Shown piece after piece: positions 25,872 to 34,138 of a DNA stretch of 46,514 nucleotides. Origin of the DNA: an uncultured Pseudomonadota bacterium (GTDB taxonomy: Bacteria; Pseudomonadota; Alphaproteobacteria; UBA9219); the NCBI GenBank assembly GCA_903824505.1, contig CAIJXG010000103.1, forward strand, positions 1 through 46,514, read 5' to 3'. The notes beneath the pieces are model-generated. The model did no database searches, was not told the DNA's origin, and saw nothing but the letters and a program-made list of their open reading frames with translations. A program made the position numbers and the translations under genes. Each line of letters opens with the position of its first letter. Within the stretch, counting starts at the first letter, position 1.

Positions 25872-27074
25872 ATGCGTTCTTCTCTTTTTTCTTGGGCATG
25901 TCTGGCCGTCCTCGGTCTTTCATTTCTGGCGGGGTGTGCGGAGTCTCCGCCCGCTTCGGGCAGCCTAGCCCGAAAGCCGGTCGCGGTTCAAATGCCGATG
26001 CCAAGCCATGCCGCGCCGAGCGCACCCACCCCATCGCCCCTTCCTGCACCCGTTCAGCCTTTCAGAGTCGCGATTCTGTTGCCTTTGACTGGCCCTCAGG
26101 CGGATTTAGGCCATGCGATGTTAAACGCCGCGCAACAGGCTGTTTTCGATGCGGCGGGTGAGGGATTTGAGCTTCAGCCTCAAGATACGGCTGCGACGGG
26201 CGGCGCGGGGGCTGCAGCTGCTACTGCTTTGGATTCCGGCGCACGCCTTTTGATAGGCCCCTTATTCGCGGCCGATGTATCCGAGGTTGCGCCTTTGGCG
26301 CAACAAGCGCATTTGCCGATATTGCCTTTATCGAGCGATGTGTCTCTGGCTCGCCCGGGAGTCTATGTGATGGGGCATGACCCTGCCGCGCAGGTTGATC
26401 GGGTCGTTTCCTATGCCGCGCAACATGGGAGTAACGGCTTTGCCGCGCTGATCCCTGAAACGCCGTATGGAGATCTTGTGGCCAAAGCGCTGCAGACTTC
26501 CGTTGCCCGGCAAGGGAAGAATTTGATCGGGATTGAGCGAGTCGCGCCGGACGGAAAAAATCTTGACGCAGCGGTCAAAAAAATCGCAGCTCAGCGCAAG
26601 GGGATCGACGCGCTGTTTTTGCCGGAGAGCGGTGAGGCGCTGAAGAAAACCGTCGCGCGTCTCGCGGCGGCCGGAATCGACAGCGCGCATTTACACGCGT
26701 TGGGCACAGGAGTCTGGGACGATGCGAACGGGATTGCTCTTTTACCGTTGTTGAAAGGGGCGTGGTATGCCGCGCCGGACCCCGCCTTGCGGATGCGCTT
26801 TAGCGCCGCCTATAAAGAGGCGTATGGGGGCGAGCCGCCGCGTTTGGCAACTTTGGCCTATGATGCGACAGCGCTGGCTGCAGCGATGGCCAAGCACGGG
26901 CATGTGGACGGGGAGGCAGGGCTTGCGAATCCGAACGGCTTTGCGGGACTTGACGGAATCTTCCGCTTGAAACAAACGGGGGAGGTCGAACGGGGCCTTG
27001 CTGTTATTGAATGGGGGGAGGCAGGGCGTTATGTCGTCGATCCGGCTCCTAAAAGTTTCGGGTCAGGTTTATGA
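25872..27074 (+). CDS. LpoA-like penicillin-binding protein activator (lipoprotein, type I periplasmic binding fold)
   Basis: The protein has 400 residues. A signal peptide ends in the lipobox LAGC at about 19-22, predicting a lipoprotein. A Pro/Ala-rich linker (about 25-62) leads to a periplasmic-binding fold similar to the leucine-binding family: FRVAILLPLTGPQADLGHAMLNAAQQAVFDA, then GARLLIGPLFAADVSEVAPLA. In gammaproteobacteria LpoA uses such a domain to stimulate PBP1A from the outer membrane. Here the N-terminal TPR domain of LpoA is missing, as is common in alphaproteobacteria, so partner and mechanism are inferred. It is divergent from rsmI-mrdA, keeping two cell-wall genes around one promoter region. 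Confidence 0.85.
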   Translation: MRSSLFSWACLAVLGLSFLAGCAESPPASGSLARKPVAVQMPMPSHAAPSAPTPSPLPAPVQPFRVAILLPLTGPQADLGHAMLNAAQQAVFDAAGEGFELQPQDTAATGGAGAAAATALDSGARLLIGPLFAADVSEVAPLAQQAHLPILPLSSDVSLARPGVYVMGHDPAAQVDRVVSYAAQHGSNGFAALIPETPYGDLVAKALQTSVARQGKNLIGIERVAPDGKNLDAAVKKIAAQRKGIDALFLPESGEALKKTVARLAAAGIDSAHLHALGTGVWDDANGIALLPLLKGAWYAAPDPALRMRFSAAYKEAYGGEPPRLATLAYDATALAAAMAKHGHVDGEAGLANPNGFAGLDGIFRLKQTGEVERGLAVIEWGEAGRYVVDPAPKSFGSGL

Positions 27075-27191
27075 AGGGGGTAAATTGTGAAAGTAAAAGA
27101 GACTGAAGGGGTGGGGGAATCTACAGTTCTTGTTGAATCACCCTCCTGTCTCTTACTCTAACTGCTTCTTTTCTTTTTGAGGTTTATACCT

Positions 27192-28682
27192 ATGCTCAAT
27201 CGTCTGCGTTTCCGTTCTTCTGGCTTTACGCTGGTTGAAATGGCGATCGTCTTGGGAATCGTCGGTATTCTAACGACCGGCCTCTGGCGATTGATGGACA
27301 CTAGCAGCCATCAATCTAAAGATCAGGCCACGGCCCAGCAGCAGACAGCGCTGATTCAGGCCGTGCAAGCCTTTTTGGCGGATACGGGGACGAGCACTTT
27401 AACCTGTACGGGGCCCGTGCCTTCAATACATGGACAAACGCTTTTATCTCAGATGGACCCAAATACGGTAGCTACGATTCCGTTAACGGTCAGTACGACA
27501 AATATTACTTCAAGCAGTGCTGCTAAAACTGTTTGCCTCGATCTTGTCAGTTTTCTTCCTTCGGGATTCACAAGCACAACAACCAATCCCTATGGGCAGT
27601 CTTATGCAATCCAAGTTATGAAAGATGGTCAGCCCGCTGGGAATGCCCCTCAATCTTATTCCTTTATGATCGTCACGACAGGTGGTTCTACCATTTCCGA
27701 CCCCGATGGGGGCCGTATTTCGGGGTTAATTGGCAACGATGGTGGCTTTATTTACACCGCGCCCGTTTGTACGGCGGCCTCTTCCACTAAAGCCGCGTGC
27801 GGTGCGCTGGGCGGATGGACAATTCCGGATGTGACGGCAGCCCCCACGGCAGGTTATTCTTTTGGAGCGGCAGTCCCAGCCTACGGCCATCTGGCGAGCC
27901 GGACTTTTGTCTCAACCCTCACCTCGAATATGAGCAATTGGCTCGCCCGCGCTCCTATTCCAATGGATGCATCCCATTTCCAAAATACCATGACCACAGA
28001 TCTTTATCTTGGGGGCAAGAATCTTTTGATGCAAACATACGGGGGATCGGGGACGGGCACCATTAACCTTCAAGGCGGAACAATTGATGCCAGTGCGGCG
28101 GGTAGCATAATCAATTTAGGCGCGGGAGGAACGATCACTGGCACTGCAGCAGGAGGAGGAAATCCTATTTTCATTGACCTGCACGGAGCAAGCGCATCCA
28201 ACACTAATCCCCTGTTTTCTATCATGGACAGTAGTTGCGGTGGAAGCTGTTCACCAACGGCTCCGAACGTTATGAGTATTACTGGAAATGTAGGCATGGC
28301 CGGTGGAACTCTAACCGCCTTAGATCTCTACGCCACTAACATTACCTACAACACCTCCGACCGACGGCTAAAAAAGGATATTCATCCGCTTGAGGGATCG
28401 CTTGATAAGGTTTTGCAGTTGGATCCTGTTTCCTTTACCTATCGTAACTCGGGGCAGAAAAGCATGGGCGTGATTGCCCAAGATCTTCAGAAGATTTACC
28501 CTGAACTGATTGGGACGGACTCGAAGAACCATCTTGCGGTCAATTATATAGGGCTGATCGCCCCGCTGATTGAGTCCGTGCAAGAGCTGAAAAAAGAAAA
28601 CGACGACCTCCGCACGGCTTTAACCGCGCAAGAAGCGCGTCAGGCCCATATCGAAGAGGAGCTTAAGGCCTTACAAAAATAA
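27192..28682 (+). CDS. prepilin-like protein with C-terminal peptidase S74 chaperone domain
   Basis: The protein has 496 residues from the ATG at 27192 (GAGG nine bases upstream); a TTG at 27177 is in frame. The N-terminus is a type IV prepilin leader: basic residues, then G/FTLVEMAIVLGIVGIL with Glu at mature position 5, followed by a long helix. A Gly/Ser/Thr-rich middle part (about 85-380) shows repeated GGTI/GAGG patterns that suggest a beta-rich stalk. The end is a peptidase S74 domain (about 385-496): SDRRLKKDI, FTYRNSGQKSMGVIAQDLQKIYPEL, VNYIGLIAPLIESVQELKKE. Ser389 and Lys394 match the spacing of the self-cleaving pair in phage tailspikes. It may be a pilus-exported trimeric tip or adhesin. 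No other pilus genes are near. Confidence 0.85.
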   Translation: MLNRLRFRSSGFTLVEMAIVLGIVGILTTGLWRLMDTSSHQSKDQATAQQQTALIQAVQAFLADTGTSTLTCTGPVPSIHGQTLLSQMDPNTVATIPLTVSTTNITSSSAAKTVCLDLVSFLPSGFTSTTTNPYGQSYAIQVMKDGQPAGNAPQSYSFMIVTTGGSTISDPDGGRISGLIGNDGGFIYTAPVCTAASSTKAACGALGGWTIPDVTAAPTAGYSFGAAVPAYGHLASRTFVSTLTSNMSNWLARAPIPMDASHFQNTMTTDLYLGGKNLLMQTYGGSGTGTINLQGGTIDASAAGSIINLGAGGTITGTAAGGGNPIFIDLHGASASNTNPLFSIMDSSCGGSCSPTAPNVMSITGNVGMAGGTLTALDLYATNITYNTSDRRLKKDIHPLEGSLDKVLQLDPVSFTYRNSGQKSMGVIAQDLQKIYPELIGTDSKNHLAVNYIGLIAPLIESVQELKKENDDLRTALTAQEARQAHIEEELKALQK

Positions 28683-28724
28683 GACTGAAGTTATTATCTC
28701 TTTCCGTATCCGAGGTATCTGTTT

Positions 28725-29645
28725 ATGAGCTGGCTTACCAATCTTGTTCGTCCGAAAATTCGCGGTCTTGTGGGCGAGAAGAAAGACATGCCCGATAATC
28801 TGTGGGAGAAATGCCCGGGCTGCAGCGCGATGCTTTTTAAGCGCGAGCTGGAAGATAATCTCAATGTGTGTCGCGCTTGCGGCCATCATTTGAAGCTGGA
28901 TCCCGTCAAACGGCTCGGCAGCTTGTTCGATGGCGGGGCGTATCGGTTGGTAGAGGTTCCCAAGGTCCCACAGGATCCGCTAAAATTCCGCGATCAGAAA
29001 CGCTATGCCGACCGTCTGAAAGACGCCCAAAATAAGAGCAAAAGACAGGATGCTATCGTTGTGGGCGAAGGGAGTGTCGGAGGCGTGAAAACGGTTATTG
29101 CCGTTTTCGACTTCGGCTTTATGGGCGGTTCTATGGGCATGGGCGTGGGCGAGGCGATTGTAACGGCCGCCCGGCGTGCGGTCGCGTCGAAATCGGCTCT
29201 GGTTGTTCTGCCGGCCTCAGGGGGGGCGCGGATGCAAGAAGGGGCTTTGTCCCTCATGCAGATGCCGCGTACCATCATTGCCGCTAATCAGGTGAAAACA
29301 GCAGGGTTGCCTTTTATCGTGGTGCTCACCGATCCAACGACAGGGGGTGTGACCGCAAGTTTTGCTATGGTCGGGGATATCCATATTGCCGAACGCGGTG
29401 CCCAGATCGGCTTTGCGGGGGCGCGGGTGATTGAAAGCACCATTCGCGAGACTCTGCCGCCGGGCTTTCAACGGGCCGAATATTTACGGGATCACGGGAT
29501 GATCGATATTGTTGTAACGCGCCACGAATTGCCCGAAACGCTGGGACGGATCTTGCGTTTTCTCCGCAAGGAAAAAGCCCCCCGCCGCGATCAGGGTCCT
29601 TTTCTAACAGGCCCCGTGCCGCATGGGGCCAAGGCCAAGGGGTAA
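28725..29645 (+). CDS. accD: acetyl-CoA carboxylase carboxyltransferase subunit beta
   Basis: The protein has 306 residues. The N-terminal zinc ribbon is CPGC (about 29-32) and CRAC (about 48-51), characteristic of AccD. The crotonase-like domain has GGSMGMGVGEAIVTAARRA, LPASGGARMQEGALSLMQM and DPTTGGVTASFAMVGD. With AccA it transfers the carboxyl group from biotin-BCCP to acetyl-CoA, making malonyl-CoA for fatty acid synthesis. GAGG lies nine bases before the ATG. It is 42 bp downstream of the prepilin/S74 gene. folC, the usual downstream partner, is replaced here by lptD. Confidence 0.97.
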   Translation: MSWLTNLVRPKIRGLVGEKKDMPDNLWEKCPGCSAMLFKRELEDNLNVCRACGHHLKLDPVKRLGSLFDGGAYRLVEVPKVPQDPLKFRDQKRYADRLKDAQNKSKRQDAIVVGEGSVGGVKTVIAVFDFGFMGGSMGMGVGEAIVTAARRAVASKSALVVLPASGGARMQEGALSLMQMPRTIIAANQVKTAGLPFIVVLTDPTTGGVTASFAMVGDIHIAERGAQIGFAGARVIESTIRETLPPGFQRAEYLRDHGMIDIVVTRHELPETLGRILRFLRKEKAPRRDQGPFLTGPVPHGAKAKG

Positions 29646-29713
29646 AGGCCTTTTTTGACCCCGTATTGAAATCCCCCTTGCTCCCTTTCTCTCCCTCTGG
29701 CAAGAGCTGGGGG

Positions 29714-32158
29714 ATGGGAAAAGCCCGATCTTTGCGTCCTTCTTGCGCCGCTGTGCTGCTAGGCCTCTGTGCCGTCAGTGTCGGCGTGCCCTGCCGCGCC
29801 GAGATGCCGCCGATCGGTTATGTGGGCGAGGTGCCTCGGCCGCCCGCACTTCCTGCTCTTCCGATGCCTTTGGGCTATGTAGGGGAAGTGCCGCGTCAAA
29901 CGCCTCTGGCTCCTGTGGCGCCCCCCCCTCAAAAACAAGCTCTTGCCGTTCAACAGCCGCTCTCCCATACAGGCGAGACTCTCATCCGCGCGCAGATCCT
30001 GAAGACGGATTCTGCAACGGGTATTTTGACGGCGACGGGCAAGGTTGAAATTATCCGTAACGATCACGCGCTTCATGCCGATCAGGTCACCTATAATCAA
30101 AAGACAGGGGTGATGGTGGCCGATGGGCATGTGGTGCTCCGCGCCGCCTCGGGCGAGGTGACTTTTGCCGATCATCAGGAAATCACAGGGGATTTGAAGG
30201 AGGGGGTTGCCGAAAAAATGGCGATTCTTTTCCAAGATAATTCGCGTATGGCCGCCGCGCGCGCGACCCGTTACGAGGGGCGTTATACCGTTGCCGATCA
30301 TGCTCTCTACTCGCCGTGTAATGTTTGCCGTGAAAATCCGGATCAACCGCCTTTGTGGCAGCTGAAGGCCGATACGGTTACGCATGATAACGAAGCGCAT
30401 GAGATTTATTATCACGATGTGACGGTAGAAATGGGCGATGTGCCTATTTTGTATAGCCCCTATTTGTCTATGGCGGATCCGTCGGTTCAAAGACAGCAGG
30501 GTTTTCTTTCTCCCTTGCCGGGTCTTTCGCCCAGTCTTGGCGCTTCTGTCAAAATCCCTTATTATATTGATATCGCGCCCGAGCAGGATCTGACCGTAAG
30601 CCCCACTTTCAGCACGGTAGACACGGCGCAGATTGCGGCTGATTACAGGCGGCGCTTCGCCCAAGGCCAACTCTCGCTTCAAGGATCGGTCACAAGGGCC
30701 GATCTGATCAACGAAAACGGAGTGGATCAGGGCCAGCAATGGCGCGGTCATCTGTTCGGTGCTTTTCTGTATGATATCGACGCCACTTGGCGCGCGGGCA
30801 GCGATTTTCAGTATGTATCGGATAAAAGCTATTTGCATCGATATGGCTATTCCTCGTTGGATCAAACGATCAGCCGCGCCTATGTCGAAGGCTTTTCGGA
30901 ACGCAATTATCTTGGCCTTAATTCCTATGCTTTTCAGGATTTGAGGCCGAACAGCCTAGCCGCCGAGCCTTTTGTCTTGCCCTCTATGACCCTCAGCGCG
31001 TTGGGTGCACCGGCCGATACATTCGGTGGGCGGTGGTCCTTTGATGCGAACACGCTTATCACGACCCGCAACAACAGCGGCGCTCCGCTGGCCCAACAAG
31101 GGCCGGACACGCGGCGGCTGTCAACCAATGTGGGGTGGGAGCGGCAGCTGATCTCTGACACCGGGTTGGTTACAACGGTTTCCGGTCTCGCGCGTACCGA
31201 TAGTTATTGGGCAACGCATATCTCAGCCCTCAATGGGTCTGGAACAAATTATGACCAAGCTCTTTTTACGCGGCCTTTTACACAAGCCAATGTCCTTATG
31301 CGCTACCCCATGGGGCGCAGCGGCGACGGGTATCAACAGATTGTGGAGCCTATTGTCTCCTTCACGGCCGCGCCCGATGTCCGGTCCATCGCAAAGCAAC
31401 CCATCGAAGACAGTTTGGATGTCGAATTTGATGAAACAAACCTCTTTTCACCCAATCGCTTCACAGGAAGTGATTTGATCGAAGGCGGCAGCCGCGCGAC
31501 CTATGGAATTCGCCAGATGCTCACGACGACTTCCGGCGCGCATATCGATATTTTTGGAGGTGAAAGCTATGATTTCACGCGCAACAATCTGTTCCCGTCC
31601 CAATCAGGCCTGAATGGGCATGCTTCGGATTATGTTGGGCGCATGGATTTCATGCCAGCCAATTGGTTCGACGCGAATTACGGCTTCCGGCTCTCACAAG
31701 CCAATCTTTCACCCCAGCAGCAAGATGCGCAGGTTTCATTCGGTGCGCCCATTCTTCGTCCATCCATACGGTATATCGAAGCCTATGAAACGGACACGGC
31801 GACCAATCTCGTGGATCTGGTACGTCAGGCGACTCTTGGCTTTACGTCTAAATTTGCAACCTATTGGATTCTGAAAGGCGAGCATACCCAAGCCTTCGAT
31901 CCTCAGCCCGGCCCGCGTAATTCCTCGCTATCTTTAAATTACGTCGATGAATGTTTTGCAGCCGGTGTTACGGTCGGGCGCGAGAACACAACGCGCGTAG
32001 ATATGAATTCTGGCACATCAGTTGGGTTTCATCTGTATTTACGGAATTTAGGGGGATTTCATACAGACTCGGGCGCGGCTCCCGGTGTTACAAATCAGGG
32101 CATGTCCTCCGGCTTTCCTTCCAGCGTTCCTGCCGAATTTAGGCCGATAGAGCCGTAG
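29714..32158 (+). CDS. lptD: LPS-assembly protein LptD
   Basis: The protein has 814 residues from the ATG at 29714 (GGGG directly upstream; a TTG at 29666 is also open). A signal peptide ends near VPCRAE. A short tandem motif follows, (I/L)GYVGEVPR twice. The LptA-like OstA domain (about 90-200, ILKTDSATGILTATGKVEIIRND...) leads to the outer-membrane beta-barrel, with typical VPILYSPYLSMADPSVQRQQGFL. CNVC in the N-terminal part and the lone Cys in YVDECFAAG near the end could form the interdomain disulfides needed for function. With LptE it inserts lipopolysaccharide into the outer leaflet. surA/pdxA, common neighbours, are absent. Confidence 0.95.
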   Translation: MGKARSLRPSCAAVLLGLCAVSVGVPCRAEMPPIGYVGEVPRPPALPALPMPLGYVGEVPRQTPLAPVAPPPQKQALAVQQPLSHTGETLIRAQILKTDSATGILTATGKVEIIRNDHALHADQVTYNQKTGVMVADGHVVLRAASGEVTFADHQEITGDLKEGVAEKMAILFQDNSRMAAARATRYEGRYTVADHALYSPCNVCRENPDQPPLWQLKADTVTHDNEAHEIYYHDVTVEMGDVPILYSPYLSMADPSVQRQQGFLSPLPGLSPSLGASVKIPYYIDIAPEQDLTVSPTFSTVDTAQIAADYRRRFAQGQLSLQGSVTRADLINENGVDQGQQWRGHLFGAFLYDIDATWRAGSDFQYVSDKSYLHRYGYSSLDQTISRAYVEGFSERNYLGLNSYAFQDLRPNSLAAEPFVLPSMTLSALGAPADTFGGRWSFDANTLITTRNNSGAPLAQQGPDTRRLSTNVGWERQLISDTGLVTTVSGLARTDSYWATHISALNGSGTNYDQALFTRPFTQANVLMRYPMGRSGDGYQQIVEPIVSFTAAPDVRSIAKQPIEDSLDVEFDETNLFSPNRFTGSDLIEGGSRATYGIRQMLTTTSGAHIDIFGGESYDFTRNNLFPSQSGLNGHASDYVGRMDFMPANWFDANYGFRLSQANLSPQQQDAQVSFGAPILRPSIRYIEAYETDTATNLVDLVRQATLGFTSKFATYWILKGEHTQAFDPQPGPRNSSLSLNYVDECFAAGVTVGRENTTRVDMNSGTSVGFHLYLRNLGGFHTDSGAAPGVTNQGMSSGFPSSVPAEFRPIEP

Positions 32159-32163
32159 AAAAT

Positions 32164-32520
32164 CTAAAACATATTCAATTGCATCCGCGCTTCGTCTGAC
32201 ATCATCGACTGATCCCACGGAGGATCCCAGACAAGGGCCACGCTGACCTCGCGCGCGTCGGTTTCCATCCGCACAGCGGCTTGCACACGAGAGGGCATTT
32301 GCTCGGCAACAGGACAATTCGGTGTCGTGAGAGTCATATCGACGGCGACATCAAACAACCCGCCCTCTAACGGCCGCACATCGACGCGATAGATCAGGCC
32401 AAGATCGTAAAGATTGACCGGAATTTCGGGATCATAAACGCTTTTGATTCGGGTGATCACGCGCGTACCGAAATCAGAAATGGCGGCAGCGGTGTCCTCT
32501 GGTTTGGACGGAAGGGTCAT
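32164..32520 (-). CDS. sufT: SufT-like MIP18/DUF59 iron-sulfur assembly protein
   Basis: The protein has 118 residues from the ATG at 32520, which overlaps the sufU stop (ATGA). The DUF59 core is seen in SVYDPEIPVNLYDLGLIYRVDV and VDMTLTTPNCPVAEQMPS with its conserved Cys. SALVWDPPWDQSMMSDEARMQLNM-type endings are typical of SufT. SufT proteins help mature Fe-S enzymes, particularly under high demand. It is the last gene of a terD-like/sufU/sufT unit and converges on lptD with a 5-bp gap. sufBCDS are not in the window. Confidence 0.85.
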   Translation of the reverse strand: MTLPSKPEDTAAAISDFGTRVITRIKSVYDPEIPVNLYDLGLIYRVDVRPLEGGLFDVAVDMTLTTPNCPVAEQMPSRVQAAVRMETDAREVSVALVWDPPWDQSMMSDEARMQLNMF

Positions 32521-32978
32521 TCGGTTGACGCGGCTCCTTCTTGTTTCAGGGCGGCCTGCAGAGTATGCCATGCCAGCGTTGCACATTTTACGCGTACAGG
32601 ATAATCGCGCACGCCCGACAAAGCGGCGATGCGGTCTTTATCCTCTTCTTCTATACCTGTTTCATCGGCGCTTTGGCCTGTGCATGCGGCATGCATATAG
32701 GCAAAAAGTCTGTCAATTTCGGGCAGGCTTTTCCCCTTGACCATTTCCGTCATCATTGAGGCTGAGGCGACCGAAATCGCGCAACCGATTCCCTGAAATG
32801 CCGCGTCTTGAACCATGCCTGCGGCATCCATCGTCACATAGAGGGTGAGCCGATCGCCGCACAAGGGATTATGCCCCAAAGCCTCCCGCGTTGGCTGGGA
32901 GGGAATACGAAAATTGCGGGGGCGTTTCCCGTGGTCAAGGATCAAATCCTGATAAAGATCGCGAAGATCATCGCTCAT
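32517..32978 (-). CDS. sufU: SufU-type iron-sulfur scaffold / sulfur-transfer protein
   Basis: The protein has 153 residues. It starts LRDLYQDLILDHGKRPRNF, typical of the IscU/SufU fold. The three conserved cysteines are in NPLCGD (about 40), IGCAIS (about 65) and VKCATLAW (about 131). The long insertion between the second and third Cys (around 88-125) marks SufU rather than IscU. SufU takes sulfur from SufS, usually through bound zinc. It overlaps the TerD-like gene by four bases at its start and sufT by four at its end, so the three are translationally coupled. Confidence 0.92.
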   Translation of the reverse strand: MSDDLRDLYQDLILDHGKRPRNFRIPSQPTREALGHNPLCGDRLTLYVTMDAAGMVQDAAFQGIGCAISVASASMMTEMVKGKSLPEIDRLFAYMHAACTGQSADETGIEEEDKDRIAALSGVRDYPVRVKCATLAWHTLQAALKQEGAASTE

Positions 32979-33778
32979 ACGTTCGCTTTCGGGATATAAC
33001 GGCTAGACAAAACAGCATCCACGCGCTGATCGAGAGAGAGGGCCTCGGAGTCATCCAAAGGACAATAGTCGGCGATTTCTTGAAGCTTCCACGATTCTTC
33101 TTCACGCATTAGGCGTCCAATCACATGAAGCCTGTCCTTTTTCTGCGTTTTCAGAGTGGCTGAGAAAATCTCTGTTTCGCCCCATGTATTGATAAAAGAC
33201 CATGAACCGCCCTTGATTTCATCGAAGCCGTGATGATTGGACACAATTACAAAAAACACGCTCTCAATCGCGGGATCAAGGGCCGAGAGATTGACCTGCA
33301 TATCCTCGTCGAATAAATCCCCCGTGCCGGTCATATCGTCGCCGGAATGAATGAAGGCGGATTCTTTGCCGATGGCCTCTTCTTCCTCGACAGATACGGG
33401 CGAAACGAAGGAATGGCGTTTGCCGTTTTTATCGTAGCAAAAGGCGCAGAGATCGAGATCAAAACTCTCCATTTTCTCTTGGGCAAGATATTTCGCAAGA
33501 GCCTTGCGCCGCTTTTCTTTTTCCGTGCGCAGCCGTTCTTCTTGCAGCTGGTAGTCCCGTATAAAAGGGATGAAGGAAAAAAGGGAGACAAGTCCGTTGG
33601 GACGGGGCTTTGCCTTCAAGGCGCGCGCAAGCTTCGCATATTCGACCCGCGCGGCGGCAGGAGATTCCAGCGCGTGGGCTTCGGCCAGATCGTCCCGCTC
33701 TAAAGGATCCCACTTGATGCCGACGCGAAACCGCGCCTGTTTCGCTTGTGGAAAAATGTGTGAACGCAAGTCAGTCAC
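32975..33778 (-). CDS. TerD-domain protein
   Basis: The protein has 267 residues. The N-terminal 85 or so residues are basic and helical with no recognised domain. The TerD-type domain (about 100-245) has DLDLCAFCYDKNG, the acidic calcium-type loop SGDDMTGTGDLFDED, VNLSALDPAIESVFFVIVSN and WKLQEIADYC. TerD proteins occur in stress and tellurite-resistance systems, and many bind calcium. The exact task is unknown. The gene is first in an operon with sufU and sufT, joined by a 4-base overlap, so it may act in an iron-sulfur stress response. That link is inferred from position only. R2 and R3 repeats lie just upstream. Confidence 0.75.
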   Translation of the reverse strand: MTDLRSHIFPQAKQARFRVGIKWDPLERDDLAEAHALESPAAARVEYAKLARALKAKPRPNGLVSLFSFIPFIRDYQLQEERLRTEKEKRRKALAKYLAQEKMESFDLDLCAFCYDKNGKRHSFVSPVSVEEEEAIGKESAFIHSGDDMTGTGDLFDEDMQVNLSALDPAIESVFFVIVSNHHGFDEIKGGSWSFINTWGETEIFSATLKTQKKDRLHVIGRLMREEESWKLQEIADYCPLDDSEALSLDQRVDAVLSSRYIPKANV

Positions 33779-33822
33779 CGAAAGCCCCTCCCGTTGAAGC
33801 TCAGATCTCGTTCTTATCCCAA

Positions 33823-33870
33823 GGGTCCTAAATTTTAACTTCTGCGAGTCTTTGAAGAAAATTTACGGCC
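33823..33870 (-). repeat. R2 palindromic repeat, second copy (inverted)
   Basis: On the minus strand this reads as the R2 unit: a left end with TAAATTTTC, CAAAGACTC in the core, and the right end AAAATTTAGGACCC. The left end has drifted (GGCCGTAAATTTT), so the inverted ends are no longer perfect. It lies 44 bp upstream of the TerD-like start. Confidence 0.8.
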
Positions 33871-33931
33871 TTCGGCAGCATGCAGCATATAGCACGAATT
33901 TTGCTGCCTGTGAGAGAGAATTGAGGCGATT

Positions 33932-34019
33932 CTATACTGCGAGACGTTACAGGCTGACCTTTTTGCTCGACACCGCGCGCTCTGCGTCCTGAGTGCCGCT
34001 GGCCGGGTTGAGTCGTTAG
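33932..34019 (-). repeat. R3 repeat, first copy
   Basis: This segment is the reverse complement of 41012-41098 at roughly 85 percent identity. Long shared blocks include CCGGCCAGCGGCACTCA, TGTCGAGCAAAAAG and CGTCTCGCAGTATA. A minus-strand frame is open through it and gives a peptide similar to that encoded by the other copy (RPAAL..QS..CRAK..AC.VSQY). It sits between R2 and the low-GC oxidoreductase. 33779-34138 holds no convincing gene. Confidence 0.8.
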
Positions 34020-34138
34020 CGGGCAGGGCGGCGGCTATGGCTCGCGGGGTGAAGATGGGGAACAAGGTGAATTTAAAGTGCCGTCTACATCAGACACTAT
34101 AGCTTTGATTTTGGAGATATGTGGAGGGAAAGTATCCA

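Noticed and set aside
33835..34065. 76-residue minus-strand frame through R3
   Set aside because: It consists of repeat sequence with no ribosome binding site or domain.
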